From Leptobrachium leishanense (lineage: Eukaryota; Chordata; Amphibia; Anura; Megophryidae), in NCBI GenBank assembly GCA_009667805.1, contig CM019064.1, forward strand, positions 380,491,120-380,555,119: a stretch of DNA of 64,000 bases. Reading direction: 5' to 3'. Both the position numbers and the translations under genes were made by a program. Below the pieces are notes generated by a model. That model saw nothing but the letters and a program-made list of their open reading frames with translations, was not told the origin of the DNA and searched no databases. Numbering within the stretch: position 1 is the stretch's first letter; each line of letters opens with the position of its first letter. Shown piece by piece: positions 22,409-34,589 of the stretch.

Positions 22409-22619
22409 AATTTGGGTCAGTACAAACCAACTCCCAGATGCAGAGGCAAGGTTCCCAATGTTTCAGTGAGGATTCGCCTCCATCAATGTATACCTTGATA
22501 AAGGCGAATCCTCGCCGTAACGTTGGCTCCTAACATTTGTAGCTGGCTCCTAGATTCAAAGCAAATTTGTTAAGCCACAACTATTGTTTTTTATCCACAA
22601 GGGAAGCTTGTATGATTTA

Positions 22620-23000
22620 ATTTGTATCTTTAAGGTATACTATAGCGTTAAAAATCTGAAGAAAGCTGGATGGGTTAAACATTAACCCTCTTTGCGTTTC
22701 TCCGCCTCCCATATTAATCAGATTTGTATAGAATATTCGCCTTTATTCCAGCACTGGACTCCCTCAGTTCTGCTCCAGAATGGACAAGCTGTCACTTGAC
22801 CAGAAGGATCACTCATTGCGAGTCATTGGAGGCTGGGAATGAACTTCATTCCTGACCTTTTGCACAAAACCTATATCAGTGTGGGCTGATTGTAGTCTTT
22901 CTTGAATGACTGTGCCCTCAGGACCCCTATAGAGGGGTCACTGAGACCCTTTAACTTGCTCTGAATGGTCAAAGTGCCTGGAGTGTCTTTCTAAATTTAT
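22620..23000. mobile_element. Probable short inverted-repeat MITE
   Basis: It begins TTTAAGGTATACTATAGCG and ends near AGTGCCTGGAGTGTCTTTCT. These resemble the two ends of a MITE type that starts TTTAAAGG-ACACT, also seen at 37262 and 51481. The match is imperfect and no target duplication is clear. Confidence 0.4.
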
Positions 23001-23042
23001 GGTTTTGTTATTATCATTTTGTGTGTTACTAGTAATATAGTA

Positions 23043-23725
23043 AAAGGAGGAAAATGTATTTATTTTATGAAGTAATTTTACCAGGAAGGATACATTGAGA
23101 TTTCTCTCGTTTTCAAGTATGTCCAGGGTTCAAGAACCTTGAAATGTTAGTCATTACAGAAATACAAAGTAATACAATGCAAGATATTAAGAACAAAACA
23201 CAAATCTACAGATTAACAGAAAATAAATATGTAGGGAATAGTCATTATGTTACAGGTTTACAGGTGCATTCCGTATTGAGGTATGTTAATAGGGAGCTCG
23301 AGTGACTTAAGACTGGGGGAATATTTGATGGCGTCTGGGAGGTTATTCCATAACTGCGGTACTCTGTAGGAAAATGCGCATTGAGACACTTTCTTTTTGT
23401 ATTGTGGTATTGCAAGTAAGGTACTGGTCCTGGATCAGAGGTTATAGGATGAGGGAACTGCTAGGGGAAGCAGCCTATTCAGGTAGGGTGGCAGCTTCCC
23501 GAAAAAATTTATAACACACCAGGTTGGAAAGGTGAAGAGTGCGTTTTTAGACTCCAGCGACGGACAGTTTAGCTCTTTTAACATGTCACAATGATGGGTC
23601 ATGTAGTTACATTGTAGCACAAAGTGGCAGAATGAGTTATACAATGTAGTAAGTTTCTGAAGGTGCATTTGCGGGGCAGCTGTATACACTACATCGCCGT
23701 AATCAATGACTCATATCCAAGTGTT
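23043..23725 (-). mobile_element. L2/CR1-clade LINE 3' fragment
   Basis: The minus strand encodes the C-terminal tail of a LINE ORF2. Near 23560-23700 are a TTLYNSFCHFVL-type segment and a THHCDML motif; near 23330-23380 is a PQLWNNLPDAIKYSPS motif, the conserved 'LWN-LP' tail of these elements. The 3' UTR (23056-23120) contains ACCAGGAAGGATACATTGAG, which recurs at 25258 and 27441. The copy is 5'-truncated and its reading frame has drifted. Confidence 0.8.
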
Positions 23726-23906
23726 CAAAGCGATCACTGAGCTCTAATCCTTTTTTTGAGCTTGGAAACGGCTGCGATCTTGATGCCAGTCTTGGTCAAA
23801 TGTTTCAAATTAGCAGGATCTAATTTCCTAGTTCGTGTCTCGCTATTTCTATGATTTAAGGAGTTAATAATGGTATCTGTTAAGTACTAATTTGGATTCA
23901 GATTAG

Positions 23907-24164
<258 letters not shown>

Positions 24165-24619
24165 TAAGTACGTTTTTAAAACCTAATGTGAGCATATTGC
24201 TTGTCATCACTTTATTTGATGTAAAATCTGTTTTAAGGGCTTCATTTTAATCTCCTGGCAAGCACATTCTGAAGTTAATTAATTTGCATTCAAGTAACGA
24301 AAGTTTCAATCAGAGACTTAAGAGAATAAATATTACACCATAACTTGCAATATTTATTTATATACCATAAACTAAAAAGCTTATTAACTAAGCACTACTG
24401 TGTGTTTTAATAGAGGTTCACTGTAGTTGCAAAGGACAGTAAAAATCACATGTGTTGCAATTACTGTGCACTTCGGCTGTCCAGGGAAACAAACGTAGGT
24501 TACTGTCGCCGAGGGTACTCCAAACAACACTGCCACAGGAATTCTGCAATAGAAGGGAATTTCATCTCTTCTCAGTTCACCGATGAACAAAATGTTTCCA
24601 CTTCATTGGATACAGTGCT

Positions 24620-25195
24620 CCAACACCATTACAGTTACAAGTACTTATAAAGCGCTAACAAGTTGCATAGCGCTGTACAATCGGTGAGACAGAATAAAAA
24701 ATATTGTATCAGTTGATCGGGGACAAGTAGCTAAAAGTTAGCAATTATTAGGAATTAAAACCGGGGAAACATACACACACAGAACCCACATATCATGATT
24801 TGGATCTCTGGGCTCACAATTGGGCTACCTGTAGATAGTGACAAGTGGAAGCAGTATTTGCTAGCAGTATTGTTGCTGCTGTCTATCTAACAAAGGTCAG
24901 AAAGCAAGCCTTCTGTGGTTCGGTGCAATAGGACAGATCGAATGCCAAGAAGAGATATCTGTAGTGGGCAGACAACTGGTAGATCAAACAGGCCAGTAGT
25001 CAGTTCATTAGAGCGGTCTCGTACTCGGAGCGCTCATGACAGAGAACATTGTAAGCTCCTAAGAGCAGGGCCCTCTACACCTCTTGTTTTCATCCGATGT
25101 CCGTTTATATGTATTTTGTTCCCTTTGGTTATTGTAAAGCGCTGCGGAAACTGTTGGCGCTATATAAATGATGACAATAAAAATAATAATTCTCC
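24620..25195 (+). mobile_element. L2-like LINE 3' fragments
   Basis: 24640-24690 contains TATAAAGCGCTAACA and AGCGCTGTACAAT. 25030-25195 ends with TGTAAAGCGCTGCGGAAACT, GGCGCTATATAAATGATGAC and an AATAAT-type microsatellite. This hairpin-plus-microsatellite tail is typical of L2/CR1-type LINEs, whose 3' ends finish in short tandem repeats and not in poly(A). A smaller similar piece lies at 30697-30772. Confidence 0.6.
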
Positions 25196-25239
25196 CTGAA
25201 CCCAAGGAATACTAAAGGAAGTAAATACTTAGATGCTGA

Positions 25240-25880
25240 TATTTATTTATAAAGGATTTTACCAGGAAGGATACATTGAGATTTCTCTCGTTTTCAAGTA
25301 TGAATTTTTATATCAAAGCACTCCATGAACAGCTCTACTCAATTCGCCCTTATGACATCCTCAGGAGCAGTATGGAATTGGTTGCTAGAGTGCTAAGCCT
25401 TTTTTTTCTTTCTTTCTTTCTTTCTAGAATAACAAATATACATAGAAGTTAAACACACAGAACAGGAGAGAGGACTCTGCTCAAGAGTTTACAATCTAAG
25501 TGGAGAGGGGTGACACACTCTAGGGTAAATAGGCTTCTCTAAAGTAATGTGTTTTCAGACACGTCTTGAAGGACTGCAGAGAGGGGGAGAGTCTGTTTGG
25601 GGGGTGGTTCCATAGAAAGGGGGCAGCTCGGGAGAAGTCCTGAAGGTGAGCGTTGCAGGTGCGGGTAGGAGGAAGTGATAGCATCAGATCATTGGCAGAA
25701 CGAAGTGGATGGAATTGGAAGTACCTGCTAATAGGGGAGGAGATGTAGGCAGGGGCGCAGTTATGGAGAGCTTTGCACCAATATTTTGAGTAGGATTTTA
25801 AAAGAAACAGGGAGCCAGTGTAGAGATTGACAAATGGGTGAGAGGTACGGGAAGTGAGGCTGTCAGAGGTGTTCATTACA
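25240..25880 (-). mobile_element. L2/CR1-clade LINE 3' fragment with ORF2 C-terminus
   Basis: The minus strand (25876 down to 25520) is open for 118 codons. It encodes KALHNCAPAYISSPISRYFQ, FSRAAPFLWNHPPNRLSPS and SFKTCLKTHYF, the standard C-terminal tail of L2-type ORF2 beyond the reverse transcriptase. The 3' UTR follows to about 25240 with the shared ACCAGGAAGGATACATTGAG segment (25260-25279). A TTTC microsatellite sits at 25404-25425. The copy is 5'-truncated. Confidence 0.82.
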
Positions 25881-25906
25881 GATTGCAGAGGGAGAATCTG
25901 GGTTCT

Positions 25907-26220
25907 CTTAGGCCTGGGTCAAACGAGCGCATGACATGCCTCCCAGCGTCTGTTGCAGCGTGTGACGCTTTGACTGGGCTGGCCACACGCTGTAGTGCGC
26001 GCTACAGCGGACGCGCTGAAAGCCTCCCTGCCGAAACACTGCAACTCAAGTTCGACTGGGCTGCAAAGCGCGATCCTTCATAGAAGGATCAAGCCTTGCA
26101 GCGCTGAGAACACGAACTGTACTCAGCGAGTTGGCCAGACAGGCGTCAGAGTGGAAGGAACATCCGTTCTCATGGACTTTCCTTCCACTCTGAGAAACAT
26201 TCGACTGACCCCGGCCTTAG
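25907..26220. mobile_element. Small inverted-repeat element, GGGTCAGACGAGCG family, copy 1
   Basis: The left end GGCCTGGGTCAAACGAGCGC (25911) mirrors a right end ending TCGACTGACCCCGGC (26215). CTTA is repeated on both sides (25907-25910 and 26217-26220). The interior contains a GC-rich direct/inverted patch and no ORF. Confidence 0.65.
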
Positions 26221-26545
26221 GCTGTGGTCATACGAAGGCACTTTTCGCATCCGTCTGACTGCACTGTTTGCTGTCCGTTGTAGCTCTTCAAAGGAATAGA
26301 GAACAACACATGAAGCACAAGTGCACTTTTCCCATGCACTTGGGCAACGCATGGTGCAACAGACGCCAAAATGGCATTGATGTGAAAAAGCTACCATGGA
26401 CATAGAGAAACCGCTGCATACAGTTTTTTTCAATTCTTTTGTCAACGTCAGTCAAAACTGACGGATATAAGCTGCAGTCACACAAGCACACTGACTGCGC
26501 ACAGTGTGTCTGTTGAAATGGATGCACTTTATAACGGAAGGAATG
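26217..26545. mobile_element. Small inverted-repeat element, same family, copy 2 (partial)
   Basis: It begins TTAGGCTGTGGTCATACGAA directly after copy 1 and has a further left-end-like AAGCTGCAGTCACACAAGC at 26468. Two left-type ends in the same direction imply tandem or broken copies; a matching right end was not found. Confidence 0.45.
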
Positions 26546-26660
26546 TGGTTACATTTCAGTTCTGTCCTACCATGAGAACTGCTGAGACCTCATCCTCCGA
26601 GACCGGATGAAAGGAAGACAGAGTGGGCAAGGATTGACGGAGTAAATTAAGCAGAGTGGT

Positions 26661-26966
26661 TAAGGCTGGGGTCAGTCGAGCGTCTTTTGAGAGTGGAAGG
26701 AACGTCCCTGAGAGTGGATGTTCTTTCCACTCGATGCCCGTCTAGCCTCCTCGCTGAGTGCAGTTAGTACGCTCAGCGCTGCAAGGCTCGCTCACCCTAT
26801 GCAGGATCGCGCTTTGCAGCCCCGTCAGCACGTGTCTAGCATTTTGACGGGGAGGCTTTGTGCACGGACCCTTGTAGCGCGAGCAATTCGTGCGTCAGCG
26901 CTGCGACAGATGCCAGGATGCACGTCATTACGGGCGCACATAGTGCGCTCATCTAACACTGGCCTA
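26661..26966. mobile_element. Small inverted-repeat element, same family, copy 3
   Basis: The left end TTAAGGCTGGGGTCAGTCGA (26661) followed by GCG mirrors the right region GCGCTCATCTAACACTGGCC (26947) followed by TAA. The body includes complementary blocks shared with copy 1 (GAGTGGAAGGAACGTCC-like and GGATCGCGCTTTGCAGC-like). Confidence 0.6.
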
Positions 26967-27649
26967 ATGCAAGAGGGAAGCGAAGAGATTTCTAGTCTAC
27001 GTTTCATAATCTCATATGTCCTATAGAGTAGTGTTTCTGAACCCGTGGTACGTGTACCCAAGGGGGTACGCTTACCACAAGCAGGGAGTACGCTGGTTGG
27101 ACCAATGGCTCCAACGCAACAGCTTCCTTCTTCCGTTGGAATTCTGCCTTTTTTTTTTTTCCACCAGTGCAGTGCCGACTGACTGCGCCCACACACGGCC
27201 AGCAGGCGAGTGTGATTACGGCGCATAACATCTGTGGGGCGGGTCCTCCCGAGTCTGTCGCAGCTTCTTTCCTGCTGGCGCCAGCAGCAGACCAGGTAAC
27301 AGAGTCCAGCTCTAGTGGGGGGGCCCCCCGAGTCTGGCGCCGATCAGTGGCGGGGGGGTGTCTGATTACTGGGGGGCCTGATACCAGGGTCTGATTAGTG
27401 GGGAGTCTGATACTGGGGTCTGATTTATTTTTTTATGGATTTTACAAGTAAGGATACATTGAGATTTCTCTCATTTTCAAGTATGTCCTGGGTGGCGAGT
27501 ATGTACCGTTAGGTGTCTTGCCCAAGGACACTTACTGGAGAGGTGCTCTTGTCTGATACTGGGGTCTGATCAGCGGCTTAGCGTGGCTTGTCAGCGCCCG
27601 GGGCAAGGCAAGAATTGTGCGCGCCCCCCCCCCCCCCTTCTCTGTGGAC

Positions 27650-28795
27650 ACTGTAACTGTTATATACTGACAAATGTATGTTTTAAGCTGGGTCACTGAC
27701 ATTTTGTATATTTCTTCCGGTTTAATTTCTGTGTTTGCTGCTACATGAGCATTTAGTAACTGTATCTTTGCCTGCCTGCTCCATACTTATAGCAATCTCA
27801 GTAGCGCTCTGCAAAGTTAGGTTTTCTTCGGTTAACAATCTCGTCTGTATATGAGCATCTTTCAGTCCCATTACAAGCATGTCTCTTAATGCAATAGGCA
27901 GGCATTCTCCAAAACCACAAGTGCTGGACCGTTTCCTTAAAGCAGTGTTTCCCAAACCTGTCCTCTGGACCCCCAAACAGGTCAGGTTTTCCAGAAATCT
28001 GAAGCACAGCACAGGTGATATGATTTGCTGCTCTGTGATTACAGGATTCAGTCTGCATTTCCCCAAGGTGATATGCAAAATCTGGCCTGGTTGAGGGTCC
28101 CGAGGACAGGTTTGGGGAAACACTGCCTTAAAACCATAACATTTGACTGAATGTTTTCATCTTGTGACGGCTTCCTGCTATAGAATTTAAATCGTTCAGC
28201 AATCTCCAGTGTTTTAGGTTGGTAGTGATCAGACAGCAGTTTTATCAGTTCTGATAGTGACTTTGTCGCAGCCTATTAAACCAGCCACTAATCACGAATT
28301 GTCCCATACGCTGTCTGTCTGACCTATGGTAGTGAGTAAAACTGCAACTTTTTTTTCTTGAGCAACATCATTTACCTCTGTAAATTGGTCAAAACATTCA
28401 ATCCATGCTCCCCATTCCTCTAAATCTGGTTTAAAAACTTGTAAAACTCCAATCTGTGCCATCTTTATCTGTTTCAATACTATTTGTTCCTGTGGGTTAT
28501 GAGGTAATCCTCATCGCCAGTTGTTATATACACTGACAAATGTCAGAGATGCCTTTTTTATTAATAAGTCACTTACAGTTTTTGGGGTTTATTACAAGAC
28601 GGTTTCATGGCTGCTTTTCGTTACCTCAGACAATCCTCTCACACACAGATAGGGCGGGGCTTTCTTCCACAGACAGCATCCTCTCATGTGCACAGGTGGG
28701 GGCGGGGCTTCAGCACAGGCAGCATCATATTTTCTCACTTACATAGCATCTCCACCACAGTAACACACCCTGATTCCCTTCTACCAGTAGAGTAT
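27650..28795 (-). mobile_element. Ty3/Gypsy-type LTR retrotransposon fragment (LTR piece and gag)
   Basis: On the minus strand a gag-like frame begins near 28462 with MAQIGVLQVFKPDLEEW and continues with ECFDQFTEVNDV and LLTTIG, a pattern usual in Ty3/Gypsy gag. A second piece (about 27890-27720) contains LRDMLVMGLKDAHIQTRLLT and SATEIAISME. The piece is interrupted by a MITE (27943-28125). TGTTATATACACTGACAAATG at 28523, preceded by a TGGCGATGAGG-type primer-binding site on the minus strand, marks an LTR edge. A related TGTTATATACTGACAAATG lies at 27657. No pol is present. Confidence 0.65.
27935..28133. mobile_element. Short hAT-like MITE (ends CAGTGTTTCCCAAACC)
   Basis: The left end CAGTGTTTCCCAAACCTGTC (27943) mirrors the right end GACAGGTTTGGGGAAACACTG (ending 28125). 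The flanks CCTTAAAG and CCTTAAAA are a 7/8 target duplication. It is 183 bp long and interrupts the gag-like frame of the Gypsy fragment, so it is the innermost and youngest layer of this nest. Confidence 0.85.
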
Positions 28796-29999
28796 TGACC
28801 CCCCCCACCTCACAAGCACATGTATTGTATATTCACAAAATACTGATATAATAAAACACACATGCCCCCCCCACGCTACACCACTGCTACCAGTCACCCT
28901 GTCCCAGTATACCCTAGTATAGTTCCACTCAAACCCAGTCAATCTCTCCCAGTACCCCCACTTTCTCCACGTACCCCCAGTCTCTCTATCCCTCTCTCCC
29001 TCCTTCCAAGCATGGTACAGGATGTTTCGTCGGATAATGCTGCGTTGCTTCACATGACTCATGTTTGTGATAAGAATTTTCTGTCCTGGGCCTCCCGGAC
29101 GCTGAGTGCCAAGTCACTGCCGGCACCGTAAAAATGGCGGCTGCGTGTGCAAGGACCTCTCACGGACACCAGTGTCCGTGAGCAGACACCTTGCTGATCC
29201 ATGCTGGAAAATATTAGTGGTTCAAATTTTTTTTTTTAATTTTGCGCCCCCCCCCCCCCCAAGAAAATGGTGCCCGGGATGACCGACCCCGACGCTACGC
29301 CACTGGGTGTGTTTATAATGGGGGTCTGATACTGGGAGCCTGATGAATGGAGGTCTTATACTGGGAGTCTGATTAGTGGTCTGGGGGTCTATATACTGGC
29401 GTCTGATTACTGGTGGTCTATATACTTGGGTCTGTGGGGTCGGATTACTGGGGGGTCTATATATGGGGGTCTGATATCTGGGTATACATGTATCCTGGGG
29501 TCTGGGTGATGTGTGGGTGTGTATTTGTTATTGCAGCCTGCACACATACTTACTTTTTTTGGTGTGTATGCAAAATAATTCACATATACTGACATTACAC
29601 TAACACAAAAGCAACATAAAAGCATATACGGACATTATACATACACATACTGACATTACACACATACTGACATTACACATACACATACTGACATTACACA
29701 CACATACACATACTGACATTACACACACATACCGACATTACACAAACACATACATATACTGATATAACACAAACACAAAGCAACATAAAAGCGTATACGG
29801 ACAACACACATTACATACACATATACAGTACTGATTTTATACACACAGAAAGCTTTGCAAACACATATACTGACATTACAGACACAGAAACCATCACACC
29901 CAATCAATAGAAATGACTTTCTCGAGACGGGGTACTTAGGATTTTTTTTTACCTGCAAGGGTACTTCTCCATTAAAGGTCGCGAAACACTGCTACAGAG

Positions 30000-30435
30000 C
30001 AGGGATCTCGAACTCTGCACACCCCTATCCTTCCAGATATTGCTCAAATACAATTTCTATGATTCTCTGGCTGTCTATTGCATTCAAGGAATTGCAGGCA
30101 ATCACCATCTGGGTTTGAGATGCCTTCTATAAAGATAGGGATAATACAAGATGTCAGCCTGCTGTGGGAGAAACTTGAAATCCGCACCGGATCTGCACCA
30201 ATCTGCGGGACTTTGCTTGTTGGGCTGTAGTGAGCCAACTTGGCCAATTCTTGTCAATATTGCTAAATAGAAGGCTGATACTAATTATCAGTAATTTCCT
30301 GAATTGGTCAATCTTCCTCAAATACCGCCTGGTGCTGGTTTCCAGTATCTGTGTAAAGCATCAGGGGATTTGTAAACGCACAAACGTGCGGTATTGCCAC
30401 CGATACAGATATTAGTATCGTTGCATCCCTAATCT
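30000..30435. mobile_element. Remnants of two small DNA elements
   Basis: 30004-30120 begins CAGGGATCTCGAACTCTG and ends near GGGTTTGAGATGCC, related to the MITE interrupted at 38182. 30400-30432 carries GATATTAGTATCGTTGCATC and CCTA, a lone right end of the TAGGGATGCA...GATAC hAT family seen at 5436 and 31343. 30180-30310 resembles 52940-53085. No intact boundaries remain. Confidence 0.45.
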
Positions 30436-30765
30436 AAACCTAAATCTAGAAATAACAATATTGGGCAACGAAATAATGAAATAAACGTTTTAGCAAACCT
30501 AGTTCTCAATAAAATATTCTTCCATGAGTATCCCACTTCAATACATTAATATGTATTGAGCTGTAAACCAGAATTATCCAGTTAACCATAGACAAGGTGC
30601 CATTCCCAGGTTTAGGAATTCAGCTGGACAGATGAAATGAAGAGCTGACTTTGGAGACGTCACCCACAGGAATCTTTAAGCTTGCTCGTAATTTTGTTCC
30701 ATTCCACATTGGTTATAGTAAAGTGCTGTGGAAGCTTTTTGTGCTTTATAAATGTAATGAAGTGA

Positions 30766-30990
<225 letters not shown>

Positions 30991-31342
30991 TAATTGTATC
31001 CAGGTATTAATGTGGATGTAAGGAATAGTATAATTTAGCCATTTCTGATTACAATAGGGTTGGCAAACCCAGTTGCCTTGTATCACTTAAGGGATAAAAT
31101 GTAAGGGTCATGGCTATTTCTTAACTACTGCTGCAGCCAATAACTATTGCTTTTGCATGCTATGATTTGCCCCTTCATGCCTTGAAATTACAAAATGTTC
31201 CTATTTCATAATGGAAAGTTAGAATTTTATTAAGGACACGTAGATGAATATTTTCAGTCTCTTTCTCGCTTTAATAAACTGCAGCAAGAACAGACTGATA
31301 AAGTAGAAATAAAAAACTTGCATAGAAAACTAGTACCAACTA

Positions 31343-31964
31343 GGGATGCATCGATACCGATATTAGTATCGGTGCCGATACTGCCATTTGGGGAAGCTGG
31401 CTGAATGCATTAAAAGCATTTGGCCAGCGTTAACGAGCGGCCACCGGGCAGTGGAGGCAGCATCACAGCCCCCATTGTTCAGCGGCCGCGATATCTCGCG
31501 TGATCGCGTTAGCGTCACAGTCCTGCGACCGGACCCACCGCGTGGTAACGTGGCCAGAGGGGAACGCTGGCCAAATGCTTTTAAATGCATCTGGCCAGCT
31601 TCCTCGGTGTTTGGTCTGAGGTCTGATACGGATGTCTAATACATACATACATACATATATATATGTCTGGTCCTGAGGTCTGATTATATTTATAATTTGG
31701 TGTGTATGTCTGTCTGGTCTGAGGTCTGTATATATGTATCGGAGATGAGGTGTGTGGAGGCTGTGCAGTGGGTAAATGGGGTATCTGCCCATGCATTTCA
31801 ATGTAAACATTATCTGGACAGGCTTTCGGCAAAATCCTAAATTATTTATTAGAAAGTGTCACATGACCTTAAATAAAAGTATTGGTTCTCGGTGAGTACC
31901 TGAAAAAAGTATCTGTACTTGTACTCGGTCCTAAAAATATGGTATCGGTGCAACCCTAGTACGT
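31343..31964. mobile_element. hAT-like element (ends TAGGGATGCATCGATACC) inside the DIRS terminal repeat
   Basis: The ends TAGGGATGCATCGATACC and GGTATCGGTGCAACCCTA match element A at 5436-6576. The interior differs. It has an inverted repeat (31407-31432 against 31562-31592, with CATTTGGCCAGCGTT arms) and GTCTGGTCTGAGGTCTG-type repeats at 31610-31735. It interrupts the terminal repeat of the DIRS element, whose other copy near 36705-36735 shows the uninterrupted sequence. A clear 8-bp duplication was not seen. Confidence 0.8.
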
Positions 31965-32657
31965 TCCATAATACCACCCTCCCCCAGAACAGTCTATCCC
32001 ATCAGACATATAATATGTGAGCAGTGTCCACCTTCCTCTTTCTTGAGAACAATCAAATCCCAGAAGCACCCGAAAAACCTGAAGGAACAGTGTAAAGGCA
32101 ATAACCAGACCGGGAGGAACCAAGAGCAAAAGGAATGAAGAACAGAGTGCTGGAAAAAAAAACACGAGCAAAACATTAGAATGCGAGCCAGAACTGCCTG
32201 CAATACAAAGGACAAGCACTTTAAGAATTTCAGAACGCACAACAATGTAATATAAAACTTTATTAAGCAATAAAGCAACACAAAAGTACAGAGATATAAT
32301 GTACCATGGAAATAAATGAAGCCGAGGCAAACTTCATTAAGAAGTTTGATGCAGTCAGATGCAGAGAAATAAGGAAGACCTAAAAGTCACGTTACTACAT
32401 AGGAGGGAGGGAAATATTCGCTTCCTTGTCCTTAATAAAATTCTGACTTTTCGTTATGAAATAGTAAAATTTTTTGTAATTTTAAGGCAGGACACAAAGG
32501 CTTCATATTTGCAAGTTCAAAGCCCTGTAACAAAACAAACCAACTCATACAGCAAGAACTCCAGCCGACCAATGTGACACAGGCTTAAAATAGAACTCCG
32601 TAAACATGGACTCACGGGGGCAGTCCGCGGAACACAATAAATCCTCCAGTCAATGCC

Positions 32658-33253
32658 TTAGAGACCACTGCGTTCCATATGGAATGATACCGAACCGGGA
32701 CACATCCACACCTGCCAACTCCAAAACCCAGTTGATGCAATGTGCCAAAGTGGGTGAACTAACATGATGAAACGGAGAGTGAAAGGAAATAAACAAGGGA
32801 GACACTTCTTCTCCCCGACATATAAAACTAGAGTATGTCCCTCATATTCCCGTAAACAACAAACGGGACACAACAACGGTAGATCGGGAAAAGCAGGAAA
32901 AAAAACGCCTGAGTGATAGTTTTAGGTCGTCAAGATTTCAGAACGTACACCTTCAGGCAGAAACAACCGCACTCCAAAATCAAGTGCACAAACGTCCGCA
33001 ACACCCTTACCGGATACCAAACATAGAAGTAGTAAAAGCTAGCTGACAATCTACGCAAGGACAAGCCAGAATTATCAGGCCAGGAGACCAAAAAAACCTT
33101 AACAATGGTGACATCCCAGGTAACCACATAGTGGATTTGTAGAGGACGAGAAAATTGGGAACCACGCAGGAGGCGACCAACTAAAAGGGTGACAACCAAG
33201 AGAGACCCCATCAAAACCCACATGCCCTGCAGACAATGCAGAACGTTAAACAT
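32658..33253 (-). pseudogene. DIRS tyrosine recombinase remnant
   Basis: The minus-strand frames contain VTWDVTIVKVFLVSW, SLRRLSASFYYFYVW and LCPVCCLREYEGHT. These parallel STWDVSLVLLFLRSW, SVRQLSAKLLVLLCL and LCPVCCLKTYESRT of the other DIRS copy. Catalytic regions are broken by stops and frameshifts. Confidence 0.75.
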
Positions 33254-33447
33254 TGAGGTTTAGGAACGATAGCCCTCTCTGGAGTCAAAAACTGAAGACA
33301 AAAAGTTAAGAACATAAGTCAAAGGTGCCGAAACGGGATCTTGAGCCTGATCAATGCCTCAACAAGACAGACAATCTGGTCAAAGGGGTTGTAGACCCCT
33401 CTGGTACCAGGTGTCCAAAATCGTTTGTGTAACATTGTAGCAAAATT

Positions 33448-34264
33448 CTAAATGCCAGCTGTAGAGCCAGAGAGCAGCCAGTCCATGAGGGGCAGTTGAC
33501 AGTATAATATTAACGGGTGGAATAACCCGTCTGGATCCCGACGCAAATCCAGTGTGGCAACAGACTGGGAACATCGATGTTCGAATCCAGCATCAAAGGC
33601 AACCACGCATGGGACTTCCAAAAGGGGGTCGCCAGCATTAGTCCGTTGAGTCCGAATGGTGTTCAACGCTTTGGGAATCAGGACAAATGGGGGGTGGACC
33701 CGCATACTGGCGGCCCAGCAACCAGTCCTGGAGGAGCACATCTGGATCTGGTGGTCTTCAACTGTAAAACCACGGTAGTTTTGCATTCATCCTGGAGGCA
33801 AACAGATCCGTGTGGAAATAACCCCACATACAGGAGCGCTCAGAGAAGGATGAAGATTGAAGAGACACGTCTCCTGTGTCTTGTAGATGCCTCGAATTCC
33901 AATCTGCTACCACATTTGAAAGACCCGAATGAATTGTGCTCTGACATATAGGTGTTGTTTTTAAACGGGAGTCCCAAAGACGACTCGCCATATCCGTCCA
34001 TTGAAGGGAGCGCAGGCAGGCTGCAGGGAAATTGTCCAGTCGAAGGAGAAGGGACCAATGAGGTGTTTCCTTCAAAGAACGGAGGGCAAAGGTCACCAAC
34101 AACCCTCGGAGTTGATGTGAAACGAAGTTTCCTCGTAGGACCATCGACAACACCCACTGTCTCCAAGGTGCCATCCCAAGCAAATGGTATCTGATTCTAT
34201 CACAAGAGATGGAGCTGGGAAATGTACAGGACTCCAATTCCAGAGTGTCAGATTTTATATCCAC
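33448..34264 (-). pseudogene. DIRS RNase H / connection remnant
   Basis: LLLRLDNFPAACLRSLQ, GLSNVVADWNSRHLQ and TDLFASRMNAKLPWFYS line up with the motifs of the + strand DIRS copy at 20258-20570. Frames are broken near 33780 and at the upstream junction. Confidence 0.8.
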
Positions 34265-34589
34265 AGAAGGTCATCTACCGCAGTCTCTGTGATCTCCACA
34301 ATCTTGTAGGAGGAGCCGGACCACAGACAATGGGCCATCAATCTCTGGAGGGTTCTGTGAAATGTGGAATTATGGAAATACAGAGTGTCTGGCGGCCGAC
34401 CAAAGGCCTATCGCTCGCACCGCTGGTCTTGAGGTCATGGAACGTCGACAAAGGAGGGTCTGTACTTGCTGGTTAGAGTTCGGGAGGCATAGTCCGAGGT
34501 GTCGAATCCAGGACGAATCCCAGGAACTCCAGACGTTGTGACTGCAAAAGGATCGATATTTATTTATTTATTCCATATTGATTTGGAAA

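Larger units (their letters stand above)
16444..22590 (-). mobile_element. hAT-like element split by a DIRS insertion (second copy at 46000-46668)
   Basis: 16444-16910 and about 22408-22590 are, on the minus strand, the two halves of the element found whole at 46000-46668. The left half carries CAGGGCTTGACAAGGCCAGG and the GGAGCCTAGTAGCCACGGGC motif. The right half carries the TCCTCGCC hairpin and CAAATTTGTTAAGCC. The intervening 5.5 kb is the DIRS element. The outer right end has drifted from the consensus and no clean duplication remains. Confidence 0.85.
27571..29305. mobile_element. CAGTGGCGTAGC-ended inverted-repeat element nested inside the previous one
   Basis: The left end CAGCGGCTTAGCGTGGCTTG (27571) mirrors the right end GACCCCGACGCTACGCCACTG with a few changes (ending 29305), and CGCCCGGGGCA / TGCCCGGGAT lie just inside. 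C-runs flank the interior on both sides (27625-27640 and 29246-29261). It contains the Gypsy-like fragment and splits the GGTCTGATACTGGGG array of its host. Confidence 0.65.
27021..29999. mobile_element. hAT-like element (ends TAGTGTTTC) containing nested insertions
   Basis: The 8-bp duplications CTATAGAG (27021-27028) and CTACAGAG (29992-29999) differ at one base. The terminal repeats are TAGTGTTTCTGAACC and its mirror GGTCGCGAAACACTG. The body carries a GGTCTGATACTGGGG-type minisatellite, now split into 27340-27430 and 29315-29500 by the insertion at 27571-29305, and ACATACTGACATT-type repeats at 29580-29880. Together with the later insertions this is a four-level nest. Confidence 0.8.

Noticed and set aside
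24915..25199. 94-codon + strand open frame downstream of CBX5 coding exon 1
   Set aside because: It falls in an L2-type LINE tail with the GCGCTATATAAATGATG motif.
31363..31639. Open frames over the GC-rich part of the hAT-like element at 31.4 kb
   Set aside because: Both strands are open because of the inverted repeat; no protein features.
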